NCBI GenBank assembly: GCA_004794785.1
Contig: SJOL01010112.1
Span: 30,483 to 94,482 of the forward strand
From: Opisthorchis felineus
Taxonomy: Eukaryota; Platyhelminthes; Trematoda; Opisthorchiida; Opisthorchiidae
Direction: 5' to 3'
Length of the DNA stretch: 64,000 nucleotides
In this document: piece after piece, positions 12,650 through 24,696 of the stretch
Position numbering within the stretch: position 1 is the stretch's first letter
Layout of the letters: the number at the start of each line of letters is the position of its first letter
Notes under the pieces: generated by a model
The model's input: the letters and a program-made list of their open reading frames with translations, nothing else
What the model was told of the DNA's origin: nothing
The model's database searches: none
Program-made: the position numbers and the translations under genes

Positions 12650-13910
12650 CCTGAATTGGGAAAGAGAAAAAGGTGAACGATGGACGGACCTGGTACCAGC
12701 CTGTTAAAAGCATTTCTTGTGTCTGCTCCCCCAAGCTCTCAATCAGACGATCTGGAAAGAAACGGGCTGCACGAACACCACTGACATCCAGTAGTCGCTA
12801 CTTCTTTCATTGTCTCCAGCCAAGGTGATAACAGGGGCTCAGGGAGACTATTCTTGGCCGCACTAACAACATACAAACTCTCCAGAATCTCCTTCACCCT
12901 TCTATCAAATCGCACGTTCTCCACCCTGCAGACTGAGCTATTCTGAAGGAGGCACGGAGAACAACACTAGTCTCAGTAGAGGATATTTCGACTTGCAGGC
13001 CGAGCCGCCGCGGTTGGTGGGGCTGCATGTTTCCTGCAACTAAAGTACCTGTTGCACAACCAACTACCCGTTTTCCAATTACCTCGTTACAAATTCGTTC
13101 ATGCTTTCCGACGCAAGCAGCAATTCCGAGACATCAATGGTTATACTTGGACTCGTCTTTAAAGGTGAGGACGATGTTGTCTGCGTACCCCATATCGGCA
13201 AGGTCCTCACCAGCAGAGATTTGAACACCGGGGTTTTGAAGACCTTCCAGCGTTCGCCTCATTATTTCAACAAGAGTGGACTTCCTTTTCGGGCGTCACT
13301 TTTTGTATGGGAGCTTTTGGAGAACTCACCGTACACTTTCACACACCCAGAGGTATGTGAATATAGGGATCGGATCATGTTCACAAACTTCTGGGGCAAG
13401 TGTAGTCAACAGCATTGACCGGTCGACAGATTCGAACGCACCCTTGAAGTCAAGGTATACCAAGATTGTGGGCCGTCTATACATATGGCGTTGCTGCAGA
13501 ACCTGACAGAGTGTGAGGATGTGGTCGACTCAGCCTCTGTCTGGTTGAAATCCTGCTTGATGCTCACGGATCAAGTTTTCACGTGCCACCCTAAAACGAC
13601 AAAGAAGCAGTGGCGTCAGAAGCCATGTCACAACGGGAGTTAAACTGACACCCCCTGTGGTTACTGCATTCACTTCGAGAACCCTTTTAAAGATGGGCAC
13701 TATTATCGACTCATCCAAGTTATCTGGGACAGTCTCCTTTTCCCCAAATGCAGGCAAACAGATCAGACAAGCGCTGACTGAGAACTTCACCCCCATCTTC
13801 GAACAATGCTGGTAGGAGGTCATTCGCACCAGAAGCTGGGTGACGCTTGAGAAAACACATGTGATCACAAACCTTCGAGGCCGTAGGGGGTTCCCATAGC
13901 TGCCCAAAGG
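12650..13910 (-). pseudogene. RTE-like LINE relic, copy 1 (reverse transcriptase)
   Basis: The minus strand encodes a broken non-LTR reverse transcriptase. From 13907 leftward it reads VPDNLDESIIVPIFKR, then S-L-T-P-V-V and REHQAGFQPDRG (typical early RT motifs). Next, in other frames, come HILTLCQVLQQRHMYRRPTI and F-E-S-V-D-R. Near 13160 is GYADNIVL, where the catalytic YADD box has become YADN. After a jump come R-I-C-N-E-V and G-C-A-T-G-T, and finally PWLETM...CQWCSCSPFLSR (12924-12739), the C-terminal signature shared with copies 2 and 3. Frameshifts, stops and an internal deletion make it non-functional. The 5' endonuclease part is absent. Confidence 0.8.
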
Positions 13911-14273
13911 TTAGCTGAACGGTGGCCCGATTATTACAGGAACTGTGACTCCCGATCCATCACTAGAAACTCAGACTTCAATGACGTCATACAATGAGCA
14001 AGGTATCCACTTGTCAACCGTTCTTCATTCACGAATCGCCACTACCCCTGTTTTTCACTCATTTCCTTCGATCTCTCAAAGGCTTGCTTAAGCTTTCAGT
14101 GGTGCAGATTGGCAAAGTCTCGTAGGGGAAGTTCTGGGGGATCTTAACCAATGTAGCTGTACATTTTACTTGCGCAGGATGGGTATGTCCACCTTGATTA
14201 CTAACCATCATTCCGAAAACGGCCGTTACCACCTGCCTCCATCAGACTTCACTAAATACCAGCCAACTGCCTC

Positions 14274-15358
14274 GTGGCAGTCATCTTTCAACATGTGACA
14301 GACGCAAGCACAAAGCGGTGTCTGGAACATGCAGATAACATCGTTCTCGTCTTCGAAGAGGAGGAGAAGGCGCAGGTGTTTTTAGATGAACTAACTAAAT
14401 TCAGTCCATCCTTTGGTATGCACTTTGCCCCCACAAAGTGTAAGGTAATGCTCGTGGCATGCAGTCACTAAACGCGCCACTTACAATCCAGGAAGAGCAC
14501 TCGAAGTTGTGGTGCGTTTTACGTATCTTGGAAGTTTTATCAGTCCCGATCGTAGTGTGACAGATGAAGTTAATGCACAAATCCGCAAGGTTCTGGTCAC
14601 GTTTACTAATTTGAGACACCTATGGCGTCAAAGTGGTATATCCTTGAATCTCAAGGTACGCGTGTATCAGGCTACAGTGCGGGATGTTTTGCTGTATGGT
14701 TGTGAGACTTGGCCTGTTCAAGCAGCGGAACTGAGACGTCTTCAGGTGTTTGACAATCGTTGTGTCAGGACCATAACTTGTGTGGGTTGGTGTCGGAGAA
14801 TCCTCAACGAGGCAATTAGAAAGCGAGTTTTCGGTTGTGCGACGAGGACTTCCATTGAGGAATGTGTCCAGCACCAGAAGCTGTGTTGGTTAGGCTATGT
14901 ACTGCGCATGCCGAACCACCGTTTGCCGAAGAGAGTGTTGTTTTTCATGCCCAATTCAGGTTGGTGGAAAAGAGAGGTGGCCAACTCTTGACTTGGCAGG
15001 GGGGTATGAGGAGATTACGGAACGTTTGGATACTGTCGGTGCTACCCGCCTTCCAGGATGGGGACGACGAGATCCCCACTGCGCCTGGTTGGAGACGCTG
15101 CAAGATATAGCTGCCAACCGATGTCAGTGGCGATCTTGTCGTCAGTTTCTATCCATATCGCTTGACTGAGTGTCTGAAGGTGAATGCATCTCGGAATGAT
15201 TGAAGTAATCTACCACTAATTCTCTTCCCCATCCACCTTTATTCTTTTCTTCACAATAAGCCCTTCAAATAAATCATGGTTGTGCGGCACCGAAGCATCA
15301 ATGTTGAACACTGATGTCATCCAGTCGATGACGATGATGATGGTGATTTTGATGGACG
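14274..15358 (+). pseudogene. RTE-like LINE relic, copy 2 (RT C-terminal half and 3' end)
   Basis: The + strand starts in the RT palm at LEHADNIVLVFEEEEKAQVF (YADD degraded to HADN), continues with FGMHFAPTKCKVML, then after a frame change [41 protein letters not shown]-like CWLGYVLRMPNHRLPKRV, and in yet another frame TRLPGWG and CQWRSCRQFL to a stop near 15167. A ~150-bp 3' UTR follows and ends in a degenerate GAT/ATG trinucleotide tract at 15325-15357, as is usual for RTE-clade elements. The 5' end is truncated. It faces away from copy 1, which lies just upstream on the other strand. Confidence 0.83.
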
Positions 15359-15711
15359 TAGTGAGTAACACTGGAGCTCACTATCCTTCATATAAGACCG
15401 CTTTTTTCATTTATTCGACATGTTGGAGAAGTATTGGATGGACGGAGCAAGTCACCCAAACTGACTGACCATAAGCTTGGAGTCATGACCGTTGCAACTG
15501 TCTAGACTTCTGATACTTGACTGTCATATATTCCCCGTTTCATGGTATCCGGACGCCGGATTGTTTTCTCTCTGATAGTCAAAATCTATCTGTCTTCTCG
15601 TTTCTGGATTACTTGGTGACTTAAAACTCAGGTTACCTTCATTATGGATTAACTACACTTGATTGGTACATTTTGTTCACTAAACTACGTTTTCTTATTT
15701 CTATTCCACAG
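15359..15711 (+). other. End of the large MAP1 intron
   Basis: This is non-coding sequence between the LINE tail and the next MAP1 exon. It ends in a good pyrimidine-rich acceptor (tttctattccacag). Nothing else is recognised. Confidence 0.7.
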
Positions 15712-16230
15712 GTTGGATGCTGTTGTACTACCTGATTGGTCTGCGTCAAACCTGTTAACCTATCAATTTCTACTTGATGTGCTGAAAAGTGGAACTCCTG
15801 AGAGCAATGTTTTGGGTGCGATTCTTCTCCCGCCGCCTTACACTCCATCATCACCAGATGAACTTACAAACGAATTCACTTTGTCTCAGCCTACTTCCGC
15901 TTCCGTTGCCCATGAGTCCACTTGGGCACCGAACAATCTGGCGACGGAAAATCTGCCTCCGCCTCTTGTCCTGTACGCGAAGTTTGGTTGGGGAGAATTG
16001 AAACTCCAACCGCTTGCGCAGCGTGCTGGTTTGGTGGTTTTGTGGAGTTCACGACTGGATCAGCCTGCCAACAATAGCAATCCGCCACTGCGTATTCTTC
16101 TGCCGACAACACAATTGTCTGGTGCCAGTCCAGTCCAAGGACTTGGTCGATTGATCAAGTCACTCGCAACTGTCCCACAACTGGAAGATAAGTCAATCAC
16201 CATGAAAAGTTCTGCAAAACCTCTAAGCAC
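15712..16230 (+). CDS. MAP1-like protein, exon B (N-terminal domain continuation)
   Basis: This exon continues the conserved N-terminal domain of the MAP1-like protein. The acceptor ...ccacag and the incoming phase complete the split Lys codon of exon A, giving N-L-P-K-L-D-A-V-V-L-P-D-W, which parallels the family's H-L-D-R-V-D-S-I-L-L-T-H-I stretch. The middle is an insertion-rich Pro/Ser/Thr loop. Further on, PLVLYAKFGWGELKLQPL matches the family's K-M-G-V-G-K-L-E-M-Y segment, and LVVLWSSRLDQPANN followed by LRILLPT matches L-I-V-W-H-P-A-N...I-R-V-L-F-P-G. The exon ends at gtgagt (16231) after two bases of a Thr codon. This domain resembles a degenerate metallo-beta-lactamase fold in the family; no metal-binding residues are evident here. 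Confidence 0.88.
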
Positions 16231-17489
16231 GTGAGTGGCTGGTTTAGTTCTCATGGTCTAATGTTCACCGATTTGTGCGATCACCAGGAAATTTATCACC
16301 TGAGGGTGTCCGCGCTTTTGTCACTTCAAGATAACTGCTCCAACTGGAGGAGCTATTTTCTGTAAAGTCGGATAATTATATCATGGACTGGTCTAGCTAA
16401 TTCGGCTCTTCGTTTGTCACGTTTGTATTGCTGTCAGAAGCTTCTAATAGTTGTCAGGTAATTACTTCCTTATTTTGCTTTACATGTGATGGCTTTGTTC
16501 GATTTGTGGATCGCCCAACAACCCAAGGGTTGCGTACGAGTTGCGTACAAGCTGGATTGGATCCCAAAAGACTCTTTGCTTACCGCAGGCTTAATAGAAG
16601 TACCATAAGACACATTTCCGCTGTGCTAGTCAGTGTCAACTGCACACAAAATTACGATTAGAATGTTTACCCAAGCCGGAACATATGAAATGGATCGCCC
16701 GTCTTCCACAATCATATTGAAATCGATCGCTCTAGCTTCAATGATCCGTCTACTGGTCTCCGCCTAGTGTTCGTGCTCATATAGACTGTTTTCGAAAAAA
16801 CTCTAGGAAGGCGGCGGGATATTCGAACGGCTGCCTTACAGTGCTGGCTTAAGCAGTTCGTGTTTATACACGCTAGAACGTAACTCATGTGGGAGTATCG
16901 TTCACTCTAGTAGGGGTGTTATATCGTTCACATCCGCCTTATTAGTGTATTTCTTCGTTCCTGACATTGAAAGTATAGTGTGTATAGCTTGTGTATAAGC
17001 TCTGGTTCGCACTGCTTTTTGTCTTACGCTCAGTTTCCGATAAACGAGACCTTTTTCAGAAGCCTATGAACAGGCTGCTATCCTTCGCCATACGTTTTCT
17101 TTCATGCTGACCTCGATTTGAACATGCTCAAGTGAATGGTGTTCACTTGAAACAATGGAAAACCACCAACGTGGTGTGTCGGTTACGGCTGGAGTTCATC
17201 TCATCATGTGCTGAGATTAGGTAACTGTCTAGTCAGTACTAATTGTACATGTAAATTCGTATATACTGAGATTGAATGCAGGGCAGATACTGACTGCCAT
17301 CAATGGTCACGGCATTCGTATCATATTAGAAATAAATGCCAGAGAGCAACGAAAATTTCCTATAAGAGATCAGACTCCTCTCATTTGCGTCCCAGTTAGT
17401 AGAGTTTCAAATCGACGACAATCGTGCAAGAACAGACGTTTTGCGCCGAAGCTTGTTTTCAGTTTTTGCACTTTTCATCTCCGTTTTAG
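16231..17489 (+). other. MAP1 intron between exons B and C
   Basis: A 1.26-kb intron bounded by gtgagt and a pyrimidine-rich acceptor (catctccgttttag). It contains no recognisable gene or mobile element. The open frame that runs on upstream of 17490 is intronic read-through. Confidence 0.8.
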
Positions 17490-20400
17490 CCGAACGACTG
17501 CATTGAAAACTTCTCCGCAACAACCCAGAGTGCAAAGCACAACAAACAAACCAATGGGAAACCACACGCCAAGCAAGCCACTGCGTGATGCTTCTCCTAG
17601 GAAGCCCGTTGCAGCTCAGTCGAAACGTCCTATAAGTGCTAACACAGCACACCCGAACAAAGCGACTGCCCCGGCAACCAAAGCTCCAACCAGACCACAG
17701 ACTGCCCATACACCAACGAAGGTTTTGAATTCGACAAAGCCTGCTTCTGCTAAAACAACGTCCTCTGTACCTCCGCCCAGACCGTCTTCCGTGAAAGCAA
17801 AGAACGAAACAACAGCTCAAAAACTCGCCGCTCATGCAAACCTTTTGGCAAGTAAAAAAACTGTTTCAGCAACGCCAGCGGCTCCTAAGTCAAAACCGAT
17901 TGTTACTTCTGCTGCAACGCCCACCTCAAAGATACCACCATCGTTGACCTCCAAACCGAAGGCTCAGTCACCTCTGCCGGAAGAACCTCACCAAGAAGTC
18001 GCCCCGACGACAACTGTTTTGGAAAACTCACCTCATGAAACCCCAACGAATGCCGAGCAGCTGCGTGACTCATTGGAATTGGCTGCTGTCGATCCGCTCA
18101 TGTCAGGATGGCGCTCCATGGAACAGTCCGAGACACGTGTTGCTCCCGTATCCGAATCTGTTCAAGAACCGCAGCCAACAAAAGACAGCTACAACGCTGA
18201 GGTTGGAGCTCCAGAACCGGCTGAACTGTACAAAGTGCATAAGTTTGAACACTTTGATGAAGCCGATGAGATGGAAGAGACTTCAATACCAGAGCGTAAT
18301 CAATATAGTGGATTGGACTTTGAAGGTGAACAACAAAGCTACGAAGATAGACCAGTAGATGAGGATATTTTAGAACCTGTTGGTCACGAAAAGAGGGAAG
18401 ATGAGGCAGCGCATTTCACTCAGACGGGTGAAGATCAATACGCGGAGCCGAAAGTGTATGAGCAGTCTGTTTCAGAGGTAGATGCATCCGAGCAGTTTGA
18501 GACTGCCGATCCTTCGGTTGCTAGCGTTTTGAAACTCATTGATCCAGCTACTGAGAGTTCGGACCCGAATAAACTAGATACATCGGATTTAGGAGAGGAA
18601 AACCCCTCATTACAAACCTCGGCACCCGCCGACTCTCTCCTAGCCTCTCCATCAGTTCCACATTCAGTCACGAATGAAGTGTTTACTGATGAACAGATGC
18701 ACGATGTGGCTCATGAAGAACCACCAGTTGAAGTGGATGAGTCGGTGGAGAAAGTAGATGAATCCAAAGTTGAAAGCTTCGTGCCGGGGTACTTTGAAAG
18801 GGCAGAGGACAGTCGACAAGTAGGAGTTGAACCGCCTCGTGGGCTTTCTTCGCTTACAGGGACAGAGATAAACGTCAGGCCTGACAGTTTCGCGGAAATG
18901 TTCGTTCCTGGATATGGAGTTTCGGATGAGCTCAAACAACATGCGATGCCTGGTGAAGCGTACGACGCATCACCCAATGAAACCAGGGTAGGTCATTTCG
19001 AGCATGTGTCAGTTTCTCCGTCATCAATGGACGAGAACACAACTCATTTAGCATCACACTTAGAGTATCCAGAAGAGAAACCTGGCTTTGGATCACCCTT
19101 GGAAAAATCGGCAAATGCAGTACTAGAGAAACTAGAGACGGAAATGGTTCATGCGTCCACCGAAGGTCCAGATGAATCCCATCTCTCGTATTACGATCAG
19201 CAGGTTTCTCAGCCCAGCCCGGTACGACCAGATAGTCTAGATGGGAGTGACGCCGCATCTCTCCCTTTGCGTGCACCTCATGATTCAGAATGGTGTTCTC
19301 CTGACCTAACGAGTGATGCAGTTCATCACGAGTTTCCAACGTCCACACATCTAGACAAATCAGAACCGTTCACGTTTGACGCCGTAGACCATCCCTCGGA
19401 CCATCTTGAGTTGAGAACAGACAGCTTGGAAGATATTGTACCCAGTGACAAAGAAGACGCTCCTCAACATTTACCTGAAGGTGTTGGATCGCCAGTAACT
19501 ACTTCAGATGCCGAACCCATTCAAGACCATCGGTTCTTAACACAGGAAATAGATGTGGATGCTGGGTTAGAATACGATCACAAGGGTCAACCAACTCATG
19601 CTACAAATGTTTCGGAGCCAGATATTGCGCAAAACCGCCAGGCCGTAATGGACTTGAGCAAGGCAGTGGACTCACCCGAGGACTATCCGGCTACCGTGGC
19701 GTCAGATCACCCTTTTGCTGCGTCGACTGGGTATTTGACCCTCGGGGAAGGTGTCGATTTGGAACAGATCAATGTTATGGATAAGTCACCATCTTCGAGA
19801 GAGAATGTTTATCATGAATACGCTATTTCAGACGAACCAGAGACACAAATAGCGCCCAAATTCAACTTAGCTGTAGACGAGAATACGATATTAACTCCAT
19901 CCACAGATTTAGAACCCGCCGCAGACAGATATCCAGACCAACCCCTTGAAGAATTCCCTGATTATACCTCAGTTAGAGAGGGTGGCGATTATGGAAGTCC
20001 AACCGCAATGGATAAATCGTCATTCACCGGAAAGGATATTCCTCACGAACAGTATGCCGCAGACGTACCGGAAGCACAACCCGAACACGATTCCAAATTG
20101 ACTGAAGCTGATTATGCGGTATTGGCTACTCCCACTGAACAGGAAATCCCTGTGAGCAGGCCTCCGCAACAAAATGAATACTCATTAACCCAAGAGAATG
20201 TCGAGTACGATGAATCGAACTTTATGGACAAATTGCCGTCACCCGAGAATGGTGTTCATTTACATGATACTGTACCCGACGTACTGGGAACACAGCAGTG
20301 GGACCAACCCGAAGGGACCGGAAACGACTCAGATCAAATCTCCTCTCGTGCGTTTGAAACCCATTCAAGCATATCTCCTGAGCAATACGTAGAAGAAGCA

Positions 20401-21596
20401 ACTGACCACGTCCCAACTAAGGAAGATGATGGGTTGGACGTTATGCATACATCGCCTTTAGTCACACAAGATATTCACGTGCAGGACGTTCCATTCACAA
20501 CTCCAGAGCCGCTAGGGGCACATGATCTTGAAGCTACCGAAGACGAAAGAGAAATTCCATCATCCTTCGAGGCCTTCGAAACTCAGTCAGATATGCATCC
20601 CGAAAAGCAAGTAGGAGAGCCAGCTAAACATTCACAAAACGAAGATGATGTTGCTGATTACATGCATTCAGACTTTGTACAAGAAAGGCCGGCAAATGGA
20701 AGCTTCAGCCTTCTTGGAGCTACAATACCTTACATGCCAGACACACAGTTGCCACAAGAGCCTACAACAGAAATGCCCTATGACGCGTTTTCATCTACCG
20801 TTAGCACACATCTCGAACGAAACGTATATGATGTGGCTGATTTTGCACCACCGGAGAGAAATGCGGAGTCCACTAAGGTTTTTGGAAGTCCCGGCTGGCC
20901 TGCAAACGAGGAAGACGTTCCTCCATTAACACCTAGAGATCATGGCTCAGACATAAGTGATTTGGATGACAACGACCGAGAGTTCTTGGCCTCTGGTAAA
21001 GCGGTTGCCTCTGGACCCCAGTACTATCCAGGCAAACAATCACCTGGTGTTCCGGAGAGTTCAGATGAAAGATTTGATCAGGAGGCACATGAGGATAACT
21101 CCAAATGGATTGCAGATGAAGCCGACACAGCACCTGAAGAATTAGTGGAAAATTTGCATTCTGAAACGGTTGAAGAGCGACCTCCTGAGCAGATGAGTGA
21201 CTATCTGCCGGAATCGCACCCTGCATTTTCAATGTATGGTTCTGATCAATCGCCACACATTGCTTCAGCCGATACACTTGATGATGAAATTCCAGCATCC
21301 TACCATCCGGCCAGTTTCCCACAGTCTTTCCTATCTGATACCGATGTTGTACATTCTACGACATCTCCTGCTGAACTTCCAGCTGCTCACGATCAGGTTT
21401 CGTTTGGTCATTCAGATGAAATGGGTGCATCTCATTTGGAGTTTGAGCATCAACTACAACAGCCGGCTGACTCAACCACCGTTGATGGTGGAGCGATAAT
21501 CGATTGCGCCACGGCCCTGAACGATTCAGAACCCGTGCGCGATTTGAGTCCACTAACGCTGGATGCAACCGGAGATCACTTGGATGACCAGCATTA
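17490..21596 (+). CDS. MAP1-like protein, exon C (giant exon: basic tract and acidic disordered region)
   Basis: A single 4.1-kb exon coding about 1,369 residues with no stop. The incoming phase restores a Thr codon. The first ~150 residues are rich in Ala, Pro, Lys, Ser and Thr (17,500-17,980: many K-P, S-K-P and T-K-A units), strongly basic, and fit the microtubule-binding role of the basic region in MAP1 proteins. From about 18,000 the sequence turns acidic, low-complexity and Glu/Asp/Ser/Pro-rich to the end. This corresponds to the long heavy-chain projection region, which is poorly conserved between phyla. Within it FVPGY occurs twice (18,781 and 18,902), and a degenerate ~73-residue repeat covers about 19.7-20.8 kb. 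The donor is gtaagt at 21597; the in-frame TAG spanning it is intronic and not a real stop. Confidence 0.87.
19648..20760 (+). repeat. Degenerate ~73-residue protein repeats inside MAP1 exon C
   Basis: A recurring block holds a Met-Asp-Lys or Met-His-Ser/Thr motif followed by acidic and Pro-rich sequence. The motif Mets fall at 19777, 20008, 20224, 20443 and 20662, so the spacing is 231, 216, 219 and 219 nt (77, 72, 73 and 73 codons). Around them recur Q-P-x-x-E/D, V-P-E/D-x and E-Q-Y-like residues. These look like old intragenic tandem duplications. Drosophila futsch also has internal repeats, but the units are not obviously related. Confidence 0.6.
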
Positions 21597-22255
21597 GTAA
21601 GTGGACCTGACTCTAAAGATGTTGCTTTTCTGTTGCTCCATAGTCTGTTTTCGGCTGGGTCATGCACAATGCCCCACCACCAATTGTTTACAACACTAGT
21701 ATCATGCCATGCCAGCACTAAGAGACAGCTTATCACTGTCGACGTTCACAGTGGTCTGGACCAGGATTCAAACTGAGTTGACAGCTCATTTTTTCCTGTC
21801 ATTGATTTTTCCTGAATGGGCGGTGCACTGAGATAGTGTGGAAATTTTTATGTTATCCTCTTGTTAAAAACTCTTCCAGAATATCGCTTGTTAAGAACTT
21901 ATTCTGGTTCGTTATTTGGATATTTTTGTCATTCTGATATAGTCGTTTTTTCTTCTTTCATAATTTTATCGAATGGGACTCACCCGAATCAAGACGTTGA
22001 CGTCTATTCTCCGTGAGACGAGTTGTTGTTGATTCTTTTTCTCTACCTGAATCGGGAAAGACAGATAATCCGGATTTTTCCAATCATGTGGAATGCGTTG
22101 TTTCGTCGAGCTGTGAATTGGTGGTCCTCCGAAGGAGTGGTCCACAGCAGTGCGATTGCAGTTTTGTCTGAAGTGTGAGAACCCTGTCGAAACTCTTGCT
22201 CCAGGTTTTATTTACTGTGCATTGAATAATTGAATGAGTAACTAATAATCGCTCA
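21597..22255 (+). other. Intron after the giant MAP1 exon, first part
   Basis: T-rich intronic sequence with no recognised coding or mobile element. The intron continues through the SINE and the retrozyme-like fragment listed next. Confidence 0.7.
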
Positions 22256-22261
22256 GCTATA

Positions 22262-22440
22262 AGACCCTTCTGGTGCCTAGCTGCCTGCCACGGGATAAAA
22301 GCACGATTGTTTAGATACTGCCAGGTTGCACAAGCCTAGGCAGGAGCAGTCGAGATGCCGGGGGGTCGGGTGGGAACCACGAACTTCCCGGTCAGTAAGT
22401 TCGCGCCTTAACCGCTGAACTATCTCATGCTCACTGAACG
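22262..22440 (-). mobile_element. tRNA-derived SINE, copy 1
   Basis: On the minus strand it starts with a tRNA-like head: A-box-like TAGTTCAGCGGTTAAGGCGC, then ACTTACTGACCGGGAAGTTCGTGG and a weak B-box region (GGTTCCCACCC). A body follows with CCTAGGCTTGTGCAACCTGGCAGTAT. The same order recurs at 57.7 kb on the + strand, so it is an interspersed RNA polymerase III-type SINE. It is not a working tRNA, since the acceptor arm does not close. Confidence 0.72.
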
Positions 22441-22559
22441 TTGACTACTGTGCCGAAATGTCTGTTTTAGGGAATTGTCGGTAATAAAATTCGGGGCGAT
22501 CGTTTCAAGTTTCTAGTAGGGTCTAACCTCACCAACTATCTAATTCTTTTGTCTGGATT

Positions 22560-22790
22560 CAATTGGCCTGATTGAACCCGATGATAACAAGCCTAATATA
22601 TTCGCCAACTACTCTCATTTGCATACTAATTTAGTTTTCACCATAGAACCAACTGAATCCAACTGAATCTCTCGTTTATGGTGGTCTCATTCAACTAGAT
22701 GTGGTGCAGAACACGGCCTCATGTTTCATTTGGTACGATATTCGATATGTCACAATAGATTGAAAGTCTATGCGTAACCTACTATTCCTA
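22560..22790. repeat. Retrozyme-like 294-bp repeat, fragment spanning a unit junction
   Basis: It matches the end of one unit (TTCGCCAACTACTCTCATTTGC) followed directly by the start of the next (CCAACTGAATCTCTCGTTTATGG ... CCTCATGTTTCATTTGGTACG), the order expected of tandem units. The hammerhead core is not included in this fragment. Confidence 0.65.
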
Positions 22791-24696
22791 ATATTGCTGT
22801 CAGAGAGTTTTCAGCTAGCCTTCTATGAGCGAATCAGATGGTCAGGGCAGAGTGTGAAACAGTCTTGGTGACACGCAGATGTATGCCTTCGCTACAGGTC
22901 AGAATTGACAGAGATGGTTGTTGTGAGGTGGATGGGAAATCGAACAGAGGATGAGAATATAACAGGTCTATGTTCGCTAAAGCGTTTCGGCACCTATGAA
23001 TTCAATTTGTGATGTGAGTTAGTTGCTGTAGCCATGTTCTACTCTCTGGAGTTGCCGCTCCGCATCATCCTTGCACTTTTCAGCCTCAGCGGTTCAACTG
23101 ACGCGTCATCACTTCCCTCTTGCCAATTATTGTTCTGTTTGGGGGGTAGCATAACTCTTGATTAACTTGTGACGTTGATTGGCCCCGCTACATCACTTCT
23201 GATAGGTCAAAACCATACGAGAAAAATATATAAGCTCCCCGATTCATTGATTCCTTACTTTTGAACGCCTGGGATCTAAAAACTGTTCCCAAAAAATGCT
23301 CTCCGACAAAAATTCCCTTTATGATGGATGAATTAAAGTCCGACGAAAAAAGCATTTAGTAATAAGGCGTGATTGGGAAGTTAGATCAATGGTTAACAAA
23401 CGGCTGACCTTGCGAAAGCTTGGCAGAGACAGTATCCGTTACGCGATGTTTCGACCGAAGCAGGTACGATACGCATAGTACACATTCTTTGTGGTGTACG
23501 ACAGTGCGTACCACATAACCAAGTCAAGGAAGAAATTCCTCAAGGCACCTGGACACTGCACAAAAGGCTCCTCCGATCAGCAAACCATCGATTTTGTTAC
23601 ACTACACGCGAACCAGAAGTGTTCGACTGATTTTACTGGGGAAATGCATCTGTCATTGGTTAGTTCTTGACGGTACTATTCACACTACGTTTTCGATCGT
23701 TTCCATCACTTTCCATAACTTTGCATGCCATACTTCTAATTATAGAAGTGACGCTACTCACTTCAATTTAAAAAAACTACAAACAGTCCGAAGTGAAGTA
23801 CCAATGAGCATTCGAGTCTTTTTGATTATTCAGGCTTTTGAGAAAACCAGTCTTTTCCGGTTTCCTTCTTCCCATATCTGAAAAGATAAACCTAAGGGCT
23901 GGATTGTGTTGAGTTGAGTTGCTTGATAGCTACCGGCCAAAGGATTGTCCTGGCAAGAACTTTCCTCTTGTGGTGAGATGTTCACTAGATGGAGTACAGC
24001 CTTCATTTAACTTTTGGCTCCGGTTTACTGTACAAGCAGAATCGGGTGATATTAACGTATATCAAAATGATGGAAAACCTCTGATGTTTTCCTTCCATAG
24101 CTTCGTGGACATGAGGATAAATGCATACACCGTTGTGCTGTTGGTGCAACCTAATGACTAGTCGTCAGTAGTAAGTTTTTCTAGCCTAGTGAGTTACTGA
24201 TTTTCACAGATTTGCACTTTGTTGACCCGTGATGTATCAAGATGTTAAGTATGAAATAGGCAAGCTCTTCAGGACGAAACCTTTCGCTCTTATTTGGACT
24301 CACCTGACGGACAACCTAGAAGATGCACATTTGTGCATTTGACTGGAAGGTTCCATACATCTGCAGTTGAGTCAGGCTTTCTAAAATGCGCCTAAAATTA
24401 TACCGTTTTTTCTGCTGGCATATCTTTGTTAGTCTGTCAAATTATTTGGCCTTAGAGAAAGGCCTTCTGCTAGAAGTATCTGGTGACGTCTTTCTTGGTC
24501 GGGCAACTTCCCAGCAGATAGTGACAACTTGCAAACCCTTCACTCAAGCAACGATGGAACCAAAGTGTTTACTGAGATTAAATAACGGGGATCGCCGTGG
24601 GCTTTTGGTTTTTGTAATTCAGTCTTCATGTTTAATAGCGTGCCTAACCAACACACCCCACCACTATCAGTTACTCGTTTTATTTTCCAATCAAAG
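22791..24696 (+). other. Remainder of the intron before MAP1 exon D
   Basis: There is no recognisable gene here. A TATA-like stretch (AAAATATATAAGC near 23225) with a nearby inverted CCAAT box (GATTGG) could belong to an old mobile-element promoter, but no adjacent coding sequence supports it. Frames in 23.6-24.7 kb have no family resemblance. Confidence 0.6.

Noticed and set aside
17272..17489. N-terminal extension of the 1,441-codon open frame as coding sequence
   Set aside because: A strong acceptor (catctccgttttag) at 17489 with matching phase to the previous exon makes 17490 the exon start; the upstream 73 codons have no family resemblance.
21595..21597. TAG as the true stop of MAP1
   Set aside because: The TAG overlaps a consensus donor (gtaagt), and the conserved C-terminal MAP1 domain lies in later exons joined in frame.
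23180..23290. Promoter with TATA box (AAATATATAAGC)
   Set aside because: It lies within a MAP1 intron with no downstream gene; it is probably chance or an old mobile-element remnant.
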